A stretch of DNA of 64,000 bases from Ascidiimonas meishanensis (GTDB taxonomy: Bacteria > Bacteroidota > Bacteroidia > Flavobacteriales > Flavobacteriaceae), in contig NZ_JBBEXD010000001.1 in the NCBI RefSeq assembly GCF_037782385.1, forward strand, positions 930,001 to 994,000, given 5' to 3'. The first letter of the stretch is position 1. Each line of letters opens with the position of its first letter. The position numbers and the translations under genes are program-made. Under the pieces are notes generated by a model. It made no database searches. It saw only the letters and a program-made list of their open reading frames with translations, and was not told the origin of the DNA. Shown here one piece after another: positions 26,206 to 34,398 of the stretch.

Positions 26206-27393
26206 TTATGATATCACTCCAGAGCCAATAAGCTCATCTCCCAGATACCAAGCTACAAATTGTCCTTCTGTTATAGCACTTTGAGGAGATTTAAAATCTA
26301 CATACACCCCACTATCAATTGCGTAAATTGTAGCTTCTTGTAATGGTTGTCTGTATCGTATTCTAGCCATGACTTTCATTGCTGCATCATTCTTAACCGC
26401 CAAATCAGTTCGCACCCAATGTAATTCATCAGCTCTCACAAACAATGTCTTTCTATACAAACCTGGATGACTTTTACCTTGACCAGTATAAATTGTATTT
26501 GTGTAAACATTGGTATCAATTACAAACAATGGCTCAGGGGTTCCACCTACATTAAGACCTTTACGTTGTCCTTTCGTAAAATAATGAGCTCCCTGATGCT
26601 TCCCCACTACCTTTCCACAAGAAGGATCATACTGATATTTAGAAGCAAAGAATGCCAATTCCTCTTGCTTGCTATTAAACTGTGGTGCTGTACTGTTGTA
26701 TAGCGCTATATTGGAGGGCACCTCCACAATATCGCCTTCTTTGGGCTTCAATTTTTGTTGTAAAAATTCTGGTAATCGTACCTTCCCAATAAAGCATAAT
26801 CCTTGTGAATCCTTTTTATCGGCAGTCACTAAACCTTCTCTTGACGCTATTTCACGTACTTCTGGTTTAAGGAGTTCTCCAATAGGAAACAGTGTTTTAC
26901 TTAACTGCTCTTGCGAAAGTTGACAAAGAAAATATGACTGATCTTTATTTGGATCTTTTCCGGATAACAAATGATAGATCTCTTGATTGTTTACTCTAGA
27001 TACCTCTTTTCGACAATAATGACCTGTAGCCACATAATCTGCTCCCAAACCAACAGCAATTTTCATAAAGACATCAAACTTTATTTCTCTATTGCATAAT
27101 ACATCAGGGTTAGGGGTTCTTCCTTTTTCATACTCCCCAAACATATAATCTACAATCCGTTCTTTATATTCTTCACTTAAATCTACTGTTTGGAAAGGTA
27201 TTCCAAGTTTTTCAGCAACAATTAGTGCATCGTTACTATCATCCAGCCATGGACATTCATTAGAAATAGTTACGGAGTCATCATGCCAATTTTTCATAAA
27301 TAAGCCAATAACCTCATATCCCTGCTCTTTAAGTAAGTAAGCAGCAACACTAGAATCTACTCCTCCAGACAAACCTACAACTACCCTTTTCAT
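26206..27393 (-). CDS. mnmA: tRNA-specific 2-thiouridylase MnmA
   Basis: A 395-residue enzyme that thiolates U34 of Lys, Glu and Gln tRNAs. The PP-loop GLSGGVDSSVAA (8-19) binds ATP; the two catalytic cysteines lie in NPDVLCNREIKF and in SQGLCFIGK. The C-terminal beta-barrel (ATIYAIDSGVYVDF, GQFVAWYLGDELIGSG) is complete. Compared with E. coli the protein has an insertion of about 20 residues after the second catalytic Cys region (ALYNSTAPQFNSKQEELAFF), which I believe is common in Flavobacteriia. Its promoter -7 box lies 17 bases upstream. Confidence 0.95.
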   Translation of the reverse strand: MKRVVVGLSGGVDSSVAAYLLKEQGYEVIGLFMKNWHDDSVTISNECPWLDDSNDALIVAEKLGIPFQTVDLSEEYKERIVDYMFGEYEKGRTPNPDVLCNREIKFDVFMKIAVGLGADYVATGHYCRKEVSRVNNQEIYHLLSGKDPNKDQSYFLCQLSQEQLSKTLFPIGELLKPEVREIASREGLVTADKKDSQGLCFIGKVRLPEFLQQKLKPKEGDIVEVPSNIALYNSTAPQFNSKQEELAFFASKYQYDPSCGKVVGKHQGAHYFTKGQRKGLNVGGTPEPLFVIDTNVYTNTIYTGQGKSHPGLYRKTLFVRADELHWVRTDLAVKNDAAMKVMARIRYRQPLQEATIYAIDSGVYVDFKSPQSAITEGQFVAWYLGDELIGSGVIS

Positions 27394-27410
27394 ATGATTA
27401 ATTTTCAGTA

Positions 27411-27418
27411 CAAATTTA
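27411..27418 (-). promoter_or_regulatory. -7 promoter element of mnmA
   Basis: TAAATTTG on the minus strand fits TAnnTTTG and lies 17 bases before the mnmA ATG. Confidence 0.5.
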
Positions 27419-27690
27419 CAAAATAATAAGTGTTCAAAACAGGTCGTTTATACCTCCTAAATCTTACATAGGAACTAATTAAATATTGGATAAAAATTAC
27501 CTTATAATCATTTTTGGTAGCTTATATTTTGTTTATAATTATATAAATAACTTTAAACAAAAAAAATGAATGCTTTTACTTAGATTATGGTATTTATAAG
27601 TTAAATTAATCTTAAAAACCTCAAAAAGACTTCTCTTAATTCTTTGAATACAGAATCTTTAATATTTTTACCATAACTCAAAAATTTTTT

Positions 27691-28722
27691 ATGATGAAAA
27701 AAATAGTTCACTTTAGCTTAAGCTGTATTGCAGCTTTTGCCATTATTCTAACTACAAATAGTTGTAGTTCTGATGACGAGGGACCCGTTACTTCTAATCT
27801 TACGATTACCCAAACATTGTTGGTAGAATCTAATTTATCCACCTTATCACAAGCGATTGAACTCGCCGGATTAAGTTCCGACCTTAATGGTACTCTATTT
27901 TTCACTTTACTTGCTCCGGATGACGCAGCTTTTAGTCGTTTTTTCAATGCGAATGGTTTTCCTAATGGCTTAAGTGATTTTGACACTCCAGATGAGGTAG
28001 CTTTGCTTAGACAAATTCTTTTATATCATGTCTCGGAAGGCAGTGTTAGAGCAGAAGGATTCTTAAATGTTGGGGCGGCATTTTTTAATACCCTATCTGT
28101 AGAATCACCAAACGGAGCCAGATTAAGTATGTTTTTTAACACGATTAATTCCAGTGATATCACTTTAAACGGTGGTGAATCCAATGGAGGTGCTGTTGTT
28201 ACCAGAACTAATATACCTGCCTCTAATGGTACCATTCATGTGGTAGATGAAGTGATTGCGTTACCCACAATTACTAGCCTCGCCGTGGCAAATATTGGTT
28301 TAACATCGCTAGTTGCAGCATTAACTCGTAGTGATCAACCAGACTTTGCTGGTATTCTTGCAGGTACTACCGATAGTCCTTTTACCGTATTTGCACCTAC
28401 TAATGATGCCTTTACGGCTTTAATAAATTCAAATAGTGAATGGAATAGTCTTGAAGATATCCCTACAGAATTACTAACAAGTGTATTGCAACACCATGTT
28501 ATTGCTGGTAACAATATTGTTTCCTCGGCTATTTCTAACGGCCTAGTTTCCCCTGCTACTTTGGAGGGTGATACACTTACCTTTTCGGTAGTAGGAGACA
28601 TCATTACTATAGAAGATGGATCTGGTGTAGACAATATTCAAATTGTTGTGGCCAATATTCAAACTTCCAATGGTGTGATCCATGTAATTGAGAATGTATT
28701 GATTCCTGATACGACCAATTAA
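27691..28722 (+). CDS. FAS1 (fasciclin) domain lipoprotein, two domains, copy A
   Basis: A 343-residue surface lipoprotein. The signal ends in the lipobox NSCSSDDEG (Cys25). Two FAS1 domains follow, about 38-190 and 195-342. Each shows the H1 motif (TLLAPDDAAFSRF and TVFAPTNDAFTAL), the Tyr/His-containing YHVSEG or HHVIAG, and the closing H2 motif with GTIHVVDEVIALP or GVIHVIENVLIP. FAS1 domains mediate adhesion or polymer binding. It is the first of three such genes within 4.7 kb; copy B (1.0 kb further) is the closest in layout. It ends in a strong terminator and has no obvious -7 box. Confidence 0.93.
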   Translation: MMKKIVHFSLSCIAAFAIILTTNSCSSDDEGPVTSNLTITQTLLVESNLSTLSQAIELAGLSSDLNGTLFFTLLAPDDAAFSRFFNANGFPNGLSDFDTPDEVALLRQILLYHVSEGSVRAEGFLNVGAAFFNTLSVESPNGARLSMFFNTINSSDITLNGGESNGGAVVTRTNIPASNGTIHVVDEVIALPTITSLAVANIGLTSLVAALTRSDQPDFAGILAGTTDSPFTVFAPTNDAFTALINSNSEWNSLEDIPTELLTSVLQHHVIAGNNIVSSAISNGLVSPATLEGDTLTFSVVGDIITIEDGSGVDNIQIVVANIQTSNGVIHVIENVLIPDTTN

Positions 28723-28745
28723 TAAAAAACTTCATTTTACTAATC

Positions 28746-28770
28746 AAATCCTGCCTAGGCAGGATTTTTT
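28746..28770 (+). terminator. Rho-independent terminator after FAS1 copy A
   Basis: A 9-base stem AAATCCTGC / GCAGGATTT with loop CTAG, followed by three more T. The centre is palindromic. Confidence 0.9.
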
Positions 28771-28945
28771 ATTTTAACCCAACTTTATCTTAATTTTGTT
28801 AAACTTATATTAAAAAAGATTAAACAAAAGCAACCTTTTAAAAGTGAAGGTATCTTAACAATGGAAGAGGTACTTAAACTTATCCAATCGGATAATAAAA
28901 GTTATACTTTCTGATAAAAGAAAATCTAATTTAAATTAAACTTAA

Positions 28946-29947
28946 ATGAAAAATTTATTAAAAATTGCTAAAATTTTCACGATTGCTTTAACCTTTCTTG
29001 CGGCAGGATCTTGCAGCAGTGATGATGATGGTACCACGTCATCTTCAGATCGTAGTATTACCGCGAATGCCATACTTAACTCAGACCTATCCATTTTAGT
29101 TGATGCTTTAACTAGAGCTAACCTTGCAGCTACTTTAGATAGTGCTGGTGCTTACACTGTTTTTGCCCCTACTAATCAGGCCTTTTCTAATTTATTGAAC
29201 GATCTTGGTTTCTCAAGTCTTGAAGAAGTTCCAGTGGAAACTTTAACAGACATCCTTTTAAACCATGTTATTATAGGAGTAATCTCTTCATCAGATCTTA
29301 ACACACTTGAGGCTGGATATGTTTCCACATTATCTACAGCAGGACCTAATGATACCAATATAAGCTTATACTTCAATGCTGGGAGTGAAGTAGTTATTAA
29401 TGGTGGTGCAGACAATGGTGGTGCCACTGTAGATACAGCAGATATTCTTGCCAATAATGGAATCATTCATGTGGTAGATAATGTGATTACATTACCTACT
29501 ATAGTTAATTTTGCTTTGGCAGATCCTGATTTAAGTGTTCTAGTATCAGCATTAACCAGAGAAGATCAACCTGATTTTGTTGGTACACTTTCTGGAACTA
29601 CTAATTCTCCATTTACCGTTTTTGCTCCAAACAATCAAGCTTTTCTTGATTTGTTAGAAGAGCTAGATGTTACTGCTTTAGGAGATATTGATACAGCAAC
29701 GTTGGAAGCTACTTTAAACTACCATGTTGTTGCGCAATCTAATGTTCTTTCTACCGGCTTGTCTGATAATTTTACCGTACCTACATTGGGTGGTGATATC
29801 ACCGCTAATACAACAGGTGGGCCAACACTAACAGATGCAAATGGCAGAATAAGTAATATTATTATCTCTGCTCTTGATATTCAGGCTACTAATGGAGTAA
29901 TTCACCAAATTGACAAAGTAATTTTACCACCCCTGTCGGAAGAATAA
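28946..29947 (+). CDS. FAS1 (fasciclin) domain lipoprotein, two domains, copy B
   Basis: A 333-residue lipoprotein with lipobox AGSCSSDDDG (Cys23) and two FAS1 domains, about 38-185 and 188-330. H1 motifs are TVFAPTNQAFSNLL and TVFAPNNQAFLDLL; H2-like closings are GIIHVVDNVITLP and GVIHQIDKVILPP. Phrases shared with copy A, such as REDQPDFVGTLSGTTNSPFT versus RSDQPDFAGILAGTTDSPFT, show that the two arose by gene duplication. A role in adhesion or matrix formation is inferred from the family. It has its own terminator, so A and B need not share a transcript. Confidence 0.93.
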   Translation: MKNLLKIAKIFTIALTFLAAGSCSSDDDGTTSSSDRSITANAILNSDLSILVDALTRANLAATLDSAGAYTVFAPTNQAFSNLLNDLGFSSLEEVPVETLTDILLNHVIIGVISSSDLNTLEAGYVSTLSTAGPNDTNISLYFNAGSEVVINGGADNGGATVDTADILANNGIIHVVDNVITLPTIVNFALADPDLSVLVSALTREDQPDFVGTLSGTTNSPFTVFAPNNQAFLDLLEELDVTALGDIDTATLEATLNYHVVAQSNVLSTGLSDNFTVPTLGGDITANTTGGPTLTDANGRISNIIISALDIQATNGVIHQIDKVILPPLSEE

Positions 29948-30310
29948 TTAATTCGTTAATATAAAGCGATCTAGAATAGATTGATAGGTTTAAATAGTTA
30001 AATAAATCCAGCGATGTTAGTTTCGCTGGATTTATTGTTATAGCTAAAACTAGCTGTTTTAGTTCTTTAGAAGCATTTGTTCCACTAATTAATGTGGGTT
30101 CAATCTAATTTCAGTTTTATATTTTAATATTAAATAGGGTCTTTGAATTATTAAAATGGTACTTAAGCTACTTACGTTCATTTTCTGCAAAGGAGTTCAT
30201 AAATTTACATTTCTCAGAGGCTTCCAAAATTCTTAACAGAAAACCTTGTTATACTACAGAAAAAGACAATTTCGAACTCGATTTTAATTCTTATTTAGGT
30301 CGAACTGACG
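29948..30310. other. intergenic region between FAS1 copy B and the decayed peptidase
   Basis: The first 90 bases hold the terminator of copy B. The rest, from about 30040, is non-coding and contains a partial copy of the dispersed repeat described separately. No open gene, tRNA or promoter is recognisable. Confidence 0.6.
30004..30033 (+). terminator. Rho-independent terminator after FAS1 copy B
   Basis: An 11-base stem AAATCCAGCGA / TCGCTGGATTT with an 8-base loop; only a short T tract (ATTG follows). Confidence 0.82.
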
Positions 30311-30314
30311 TTAA
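30040..30314 (+). repeat. partial copy of the dispersed repeat (copy C)
   Basis: Bases 30179-30260 align by eye with 37484-37580: both read TTTTCTG(C/T)AAAGGAGTTCAT, then AATTTACATT, later GGCTTC-AAAATT-TTAAC(A/G)GAAAA and TACACTGC or TACTACAG followed by AAAAG. The right end TCGAACTGACGTTAA (30300-30314) matches the right end of the longer copy, ATCGAACTCAGGTTA (37614-37628). Upstream, around 30044-30074, CTAGCTGTTTTAGT and AGAAGCA resemble 37284-37311. No left terminal repeat is visible, so this copy is truncated or eroded. Confidence 0.6.
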
Positions 30315-31119
30315 TTAAATACTGAATAAAGATCTTCTGCATTGAGTGTTGCAAAAACAGGATTTGCAGGAGGGTTTACAGTTGACTCTCTTCGAAGTCT
30401 CAGGTTTGTATGTCTAAAACCAATACATTGTCCTAACTCATGCATCAAATTCCATCGTTTTTGCCCAGCAGTCAATTTCAGTCCGTTTAAAAAATCTCCA
30501 TTGATAATGATTTCATCGTAAGGGTTTCCATTCGAAGGAAAACCTGCAGCCGCAACTGTGGTGTTTGGGAGCGTTCCATTATCTCCTTTAATAACAATAT
30601 CTGTTCCTGCTGGAATACTTCGCCATGCCATTAAATCAGAGATGGTTAGATTAACCCTTTCAAATTTAATTTTAAGGTCTGGAAACCTATTCCAAAATTG
30701 GAGCATTGCAAATCCAAGTTCTTTATACCAAGTACTATATACAGTATCTAAAACATTAAAAGATTCAGAAGCTGGTAAATCACTGCCTCCTTGAAAATAA
30801 ACCTTTATAACTCGGTAGCCTGTGGTTGGCGTATTGATTACAGAAGTAAAAAAATGTCTTTCAGCGGAAGGTTTTTTATTAAGTCTGTTCCCTTGATTTA
30901 TATAGTTATGAAAATCATTTTTAGAAATAAGAACATCATTTTCTACGAGGAATGAGTATCCTAAATCTTCAATGTTATCAAGACTATTATCAATCATTTC
31001 TTGCATAGATATCAACTGTCGCTCACTTAAATCAGTAGCATCTAAATAAAGTTCTTGCTCTTCCTGTTTATTACATCCACAACAAACAATTATACCAACA
31101 AATAAAGATTTTTTATCAT
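30311..31119 (-). pseudogene. decayed HEIGH/M57-type metallopeptidase lipoprotein gene (frameshifted, zinc site altered)
   Basis: The open frame up to about 31006 encodes some 230 residues resembling Bacteroidota zinc peptidases of the dual-action HEIGH/M57 group, with the segment NLMHELGQCIGFRHTN. The expected HExxHxxGxxH is HELGQCIGFRH: Gln (codon CAA) replaces the second zinc His. Upstream, the same frame runs through GIIVCCGCNKQEEQEL, a clear lipobox, back to 31109, but no start codon exists in it. An ATG at 31119 gives MIKKSLFVGII-type signal only if the A6 tract at 31109-31114 had seven A. The stop codon TAA lies inside the end of a repeat element. A shorter translated protein from the ATG at 31006 remains possible, but would stay cytoplasmic. 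Confidence 0.62.
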
Positions 31120-31338
31120 ACTTTTTTTGATTTAAAATATGTTTTAACCTACAGCAATAAAAATATTAAACTTACAGTTAAAAGATGTGATATCATATTT
31201 CTACCAATTCTAATATAATTACTCACAGAATACTCAAAACAATACCATTCAAAGAAAGTTCCGGTATTTGCTCGGAACTTTTTTTTGTTCACAGTGATTA
31301 TGCATAGATTCGTCTCACCAAATTTTAACCTACTTATT
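31016..31338. other. intergenic region upstream of FAS1 copy C
   Basis: Holds the broken 5' part of the peptidase gene (31016-31119), about 135 AT-rich bases with no recognised element, and an orphan terminator-like hairpin (31255-31289) that precedes the FAS1 copy C start codon. Confidence 0.6.
31255..31287 (+). terminator. orphan terminator-like hairpin in the FAS1 copy C leader
   Basis: A 9-base stem AAAGTTCCG / CGGAACTTT (loop GTATTTGCT) followed by more T. No plus-strand gene ends upstream, and the FAS1 copy C ATG is only about 50 bases further on, so it is a leader attenuator, the end of a small RNA, or a leftover of a lost gene. Confidence 0.7.
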
Positions 31339-32373
31339 ATGAATAAAAATGTACTTTTCTTGGCATTGCTATGCCTTTTTTCTTTTTCAACTTTTAATGC
31401 ATGTACTCCTAGTGATGACGATTTTATAGATGTTATTGACAGCTCTGGAGACGAAAACCCTTTAGACGACGATAGTGATGATCAATCTGATGATGAAGAA
31501 ACCAACACCGAGGTAACACTTACTGCTTACTTTAAAGCAAATGCAGAATATAGTATTCTAAGTACAGCAATTGAACAAATTGGCTTTTCGGCAGCACTAG
31601 ACAACCCAAGTTCTTTTACTTTCTTTGCACCAGATAATGACGCATTTCAAAGATATCTGGCCGTACTTGGTGTAAATGATGTTAGAAATATTAGCACCTC
31701 GGTGCTTACACAGATTGTTCAATACCACATGTTAAGTGGAAAGAAAACCATATCACAATTGAACATAGGATACAGTATTTCACTTGCCAAAGAGTTTTCC
31801 TCCCAAGGTAATCTACATATGTATTTAGACAAAGTGTCAAATACGTTACGTATTAATAATATTGCCGAAGTAACTACCGGAAATATTCAAGCAACAAATG
31901 GTACCATCCATAAAGTAAGTGAAGTTTTAGGACTACCAACCCTTGCCACATTTATTAGAGCAGATCCTCAATTTGACAAATTGGCAACCGCAGCTAGTAA
32001 AGATTCTGAGGATACATTATTTGAACTCCTTTCATCTCTGGATACCGATTTTACATTTCTTGCTGCAGATAATGATGCTTTTGACGCTATCGTAAACGAA
32101 TTAGAATATCAAAGTCTTAATGATATTCCAGCAAGCACTCTTGCTACCATCTTAGACAATCATATTCATTTAAACAGTGTTAAACGAGATAATAGACTAA
32201 CAGACGATTTGATGCTTTTAATGAAGAATAATAATGATGTAACAGTTACCAATAATAACGGCGGAATACAGTTCATTGATGAAAATCAACGATCCAGCAC
32301 ATTACTCACGGCAAATCTACAAGCCTGGAATGGTGTTATGCATGTAGTAGACAAAGTTTTACTGCCAAAGTAA
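31339..32373 (+). CDS. FAS1 (fasciclin) domain lipoprotein, two domains, copy C
   Basis: A protein of 344 residues. I start at the ATG of the lipoprotein signal (MNKNVLFLALLCLFSFSTFNAC, Cys22), because the upstream in-frame codons overlap the hairpin region. A very acidic linker (DDDF..DDSDDQSDDEE, about 26-55) precedes two FAS1 domains, about 60-200 and 205-343, with FFAPDNDAFQRYL, YHMLSGKKT and GTIHKVSEVLGLP in the first and FLAADNDAFDAIV and GVMHVVDKVLLP in the second. It is more divergent than copies A and B. The acidic linker may bind calcium or act as a spacer. It converges on yidC with a shared bidirectional terminator. Confidence 0.9.
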   Translation: MNKNVLFLALLCLFSFSTFNACTPSDDDFIDVIDSSGDENPLDDDSDDQSDDEETNTEVTLTAYFKANAEYSILSTAIEQIGFSAALDNPSSFTFFAPDNDAFQRYLAVLGVNDVRNISTSVLTQIVQYHMLSGKKTISQLNIGYSISLAKEFSSQGNLHMYLDKVSNTLRINNIAEVTTGNIQATNGTIHKVSEVLGLPTLATFIRADPQFDKLATAASKDSEDTLFELLSSLDTDFTFLAADNDAFDAIVNELEYQSLNDIPASTLATILDNHIHLNSVKRDNRLTDDLMLLMKNNNDVTVTNNNGGIQFIDENQRSSTLLTANLQAWNGVMHVVDKVLLPK

Positions 32374-32400
32374 GGCTTACAAAATACTATTCGTAAAACA

Positions 32401-32428
32401 ATAAAAGCTGCCATTTGGCAGCTTTTAT
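32401..32428. terminator. bidirectional terminator between FAS1 copy C and yidC
   Basis: A 12-base stem ATAAAAGCTGCC / GGCAGCTTTTAT with loop ATTT. T tracts are present on both strands, so it serves both convergent genes. Confidence 0.92.
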
Positions 32429-32450
32429 TGTTTTTAAAAAAGGAGTTTAC

Positions 32451-34316
32451 CTATTTTTTACCTTTAGCTTTTTGCTCTTCAGCTTGCTCCATCATTTCAC
32501 GCATTTTACGTTGAAATTTGTTTTCCTTTTTAGGCTTTTTCTTATTCTCTTGAATCTTAGCATGTATTTTATCTTCGTCTATAATAAAACGTTTAATTGC
32601 TAACATTATAAAGATGGTAATTAAATTAGAAACAAAATAATATAAACTTAAACCACTCGCATAATTGTTGAAGAAAAATAACATTAATAATGGAGAAAGA
32701 TACATGATAAATTTCATGTTAGGCATCCCTGGTTGAGTCTGCATATTTTGTCCAGTTGTCATCATCATATAAAAGAAAATAGCTATGGAGGCTAGTATGG
32801 GAAACAAACTTACATGGTCTCCATAAAAAGGAATGTTAAACGGAAGTTGTGCTATAACATCGTAAGACGATAAATCTTCTGCCCACAAAAAACTTTTTTG
32901 CCGTAAGGCAAACGCTGTCGGGAAAAACATAAATAATGCATAAAAGATAGGCAATTGCAACAAAGCAGGTACGCAACCACTCATGGGGCTCACCCCAGCC
33001 TTACCATATAATTTCATGGTCTCCTGTTGCTTTTTCATTGCCTCATCTTTGAACTTTTCATTAATCTCATTAATCTCTGGACGCAAGACCTTCATTTTTG
33101 CCTGAGAGAGATAAGATTTATAGGTTACAGGAGAAAGTGCTAATCTTACAATTATGGTCATTACAATAATAGCAATTCCAAAAGGTAAAAATCCGCTAAG
33201 CCATTTATACATGGGCGTAAAAACATACTTATTAATCCCCCCAAAGAGTCCCCAGCCAAATGGAATAGAATCATCCAGATCTAATCCCTCATACTTTTTA
33301 AGTACCGCAATATCTGTTGGACCGTAATACCATTTTAAATTTTGATTAAGCTCTCCTCCTTCAATGGATAAAGGAATAGTAGCGCTATAACCTTTGGTAA
33401 ATTTGGTATTTTCATCTTCTTCATTATCTACAAAATCTTCTGAAGAAAGTACTGCCTTGGTAAAAGGTTTATCTGCTACCAAGATTGAACTAAAAAAATG
33501 TTGACGATAGGATAACCATTTCACTTGAGATTCTGTTTCTTCGTCTGCACCAGACGGACTCAGCTTATCTAATTTACCGTCTTCGTATTGATAGGTAAGT
33601 CTGGTATACCTATTTTCATAGGTAACACTTTTAGAATGCCTTATTCCTTTTAATTTCCATGAAAGATCTACTGGCTTAGCGCTATTGAGAACGGTTCCTA
33701 AACCTACAGAACGAACCGTAAAATCAACCATATAATCGTTAGGTTTCAATTCATATCGGTACTCTAAGTATTTATCGGGAGACACCTTTAACTTCATAGA
33801 GAGCACTTGATTTTCTCCATTTTTAAAGAGTGAAGGCTCAAAATAAAGATCCTGTGTATTTAACGTACGGTTATCTGTAGTAGACAAACTTAAATTGAAA
33901 GAAGCATTTCCATCCTTTATTAAATATACCGGTATGGAATCATACGTCACATAATCCTTCATTCTGGCTTCTGTGATTTGTCCTCCTTTTGTACTAATTT
34001 TAAAGAAAACTAATTCGTTTTCAAATACCAAAGAATCCAATTTGGCAGAAGGCAATGTCGCAGAATATGCAAAAGAGCCAAGAGAACTTTTGTATTGTGC
34101 TAATTGAGTAGAATCTTGAAAATTTATTAGGTTTTCCTTTGGTTCTGGAGCTTCCTGAATTTCATCTACTGCTTCTTTCTGAACTTGTTCTTTTTTGTCT
34201 TTTTCTTGCTGTAATTGTTCGGGGGTAGGCTGGTTATTATAAAAATACCACATTACTATCAATCCAATCAGCACAAAACCTATAATTGAATTGAGGTCAA
34301 ATTTCTTTTCTTCCAT
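32451..34316 (-). CDS. yidC: membrane protein insertase YidC
   Basis: A 621-residue YidC of the Gram-negative type: N-terminal membrane anchor (IIGFVLIGLIVMWYFYN, about 9-25), a linker, a large periplasmic beta-sandwich domain (about 80-350), then the five-helix 60KD_IMP core from about residue 365 (PFGIAIIVMTIIVRLALSPV, with the conserved groove Arg), the coiled cytoplasmic loop EINEINEKFKDEAMKKQQE, and GCVPALLQLPIFYALFMFF. The tail is strongly basic. YidC inserts inner membrane proteins alone and with Sec. It follows pyrG by 82 bases, but a -7 element in the gap suggests a promoter of its own. Confidence 0.96.
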   Translation of the reverse strand: MEEKKFDLNSIIGFVLIGLIVMWYFYNNQPTPEQLQQEKDKKEQVQKEAVDEIQEAPEPKENLINFQDSTQLAQYKSSLGSFAYSATLPSAKLDSLVFENELVFFKISTKGGQITEARMKDYVTYDSIPVYLIKDGNASFNLSLSTTDNRTLNTQDLYFEPSLFKNGENQVLSMKLKVSPDKYLEYRYELKPNDYMVDFTVRSVGLGTVLNSAKPVDLSWKLKGIRHSKSVTYENRYTRLTYQYEDGKLDKLSPSGADEETESQVKWLSYRQHFFSSILVADKPFTKAVLSSEDFVDNEEDENTKFTKGYSATIPLSIEGGELNQNLKWYYGPTDIAVLKKYEGLDLDDSIPFGWGLFGGINKYVFTPMYKWLSGFLPFGIAIIVMTIIVRLALSPVTYKSYLSQAKMKVLRPEINEINEKFKDEAMKKQQETMKLYGKAGVSPMSGCVPALLQLPIFYALFMFFPTAFALRQKSFLWAEDLSSYDVIAQLPFNIPFYGDHVSLFPILASIAIFFYMMMTTGQNMQTQPGMPNMKFIMYLSPLLMLFFFNNYASGLSLYYFVSNLITIFIMLAIKRFIIDEDKIHAKIQENKKKPKKENKFQRKMREMMEQAEEQKAKGKK

Positions 34317-34374
34317 TTAAATATTCTTAAGTATAAACAACGTACAATAACTATTTGCCGTCATTTTAAGACTG

Positions 34375-34382
34375 CAAAGATA
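34375..34382 (-). promoter_or_regulatory. -7 promoter element of yidC
   Basis: TATCTTTG on the minus strand fits TAnnTTTG in the pyrG-yidC gap, 58 bases upstream of the yidC ATG. Confidence 0.45.
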
Positions 34383-34398
34383 TTTCCAAATATTCATT

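Noticed and set aside
32415..32603. Plus-strand open frame of 62 codons
   Set aside because: Antisense to the basic tail of yidC and begins within the shared terminator; the Phe-rich translation is the mirror of Lys codons.
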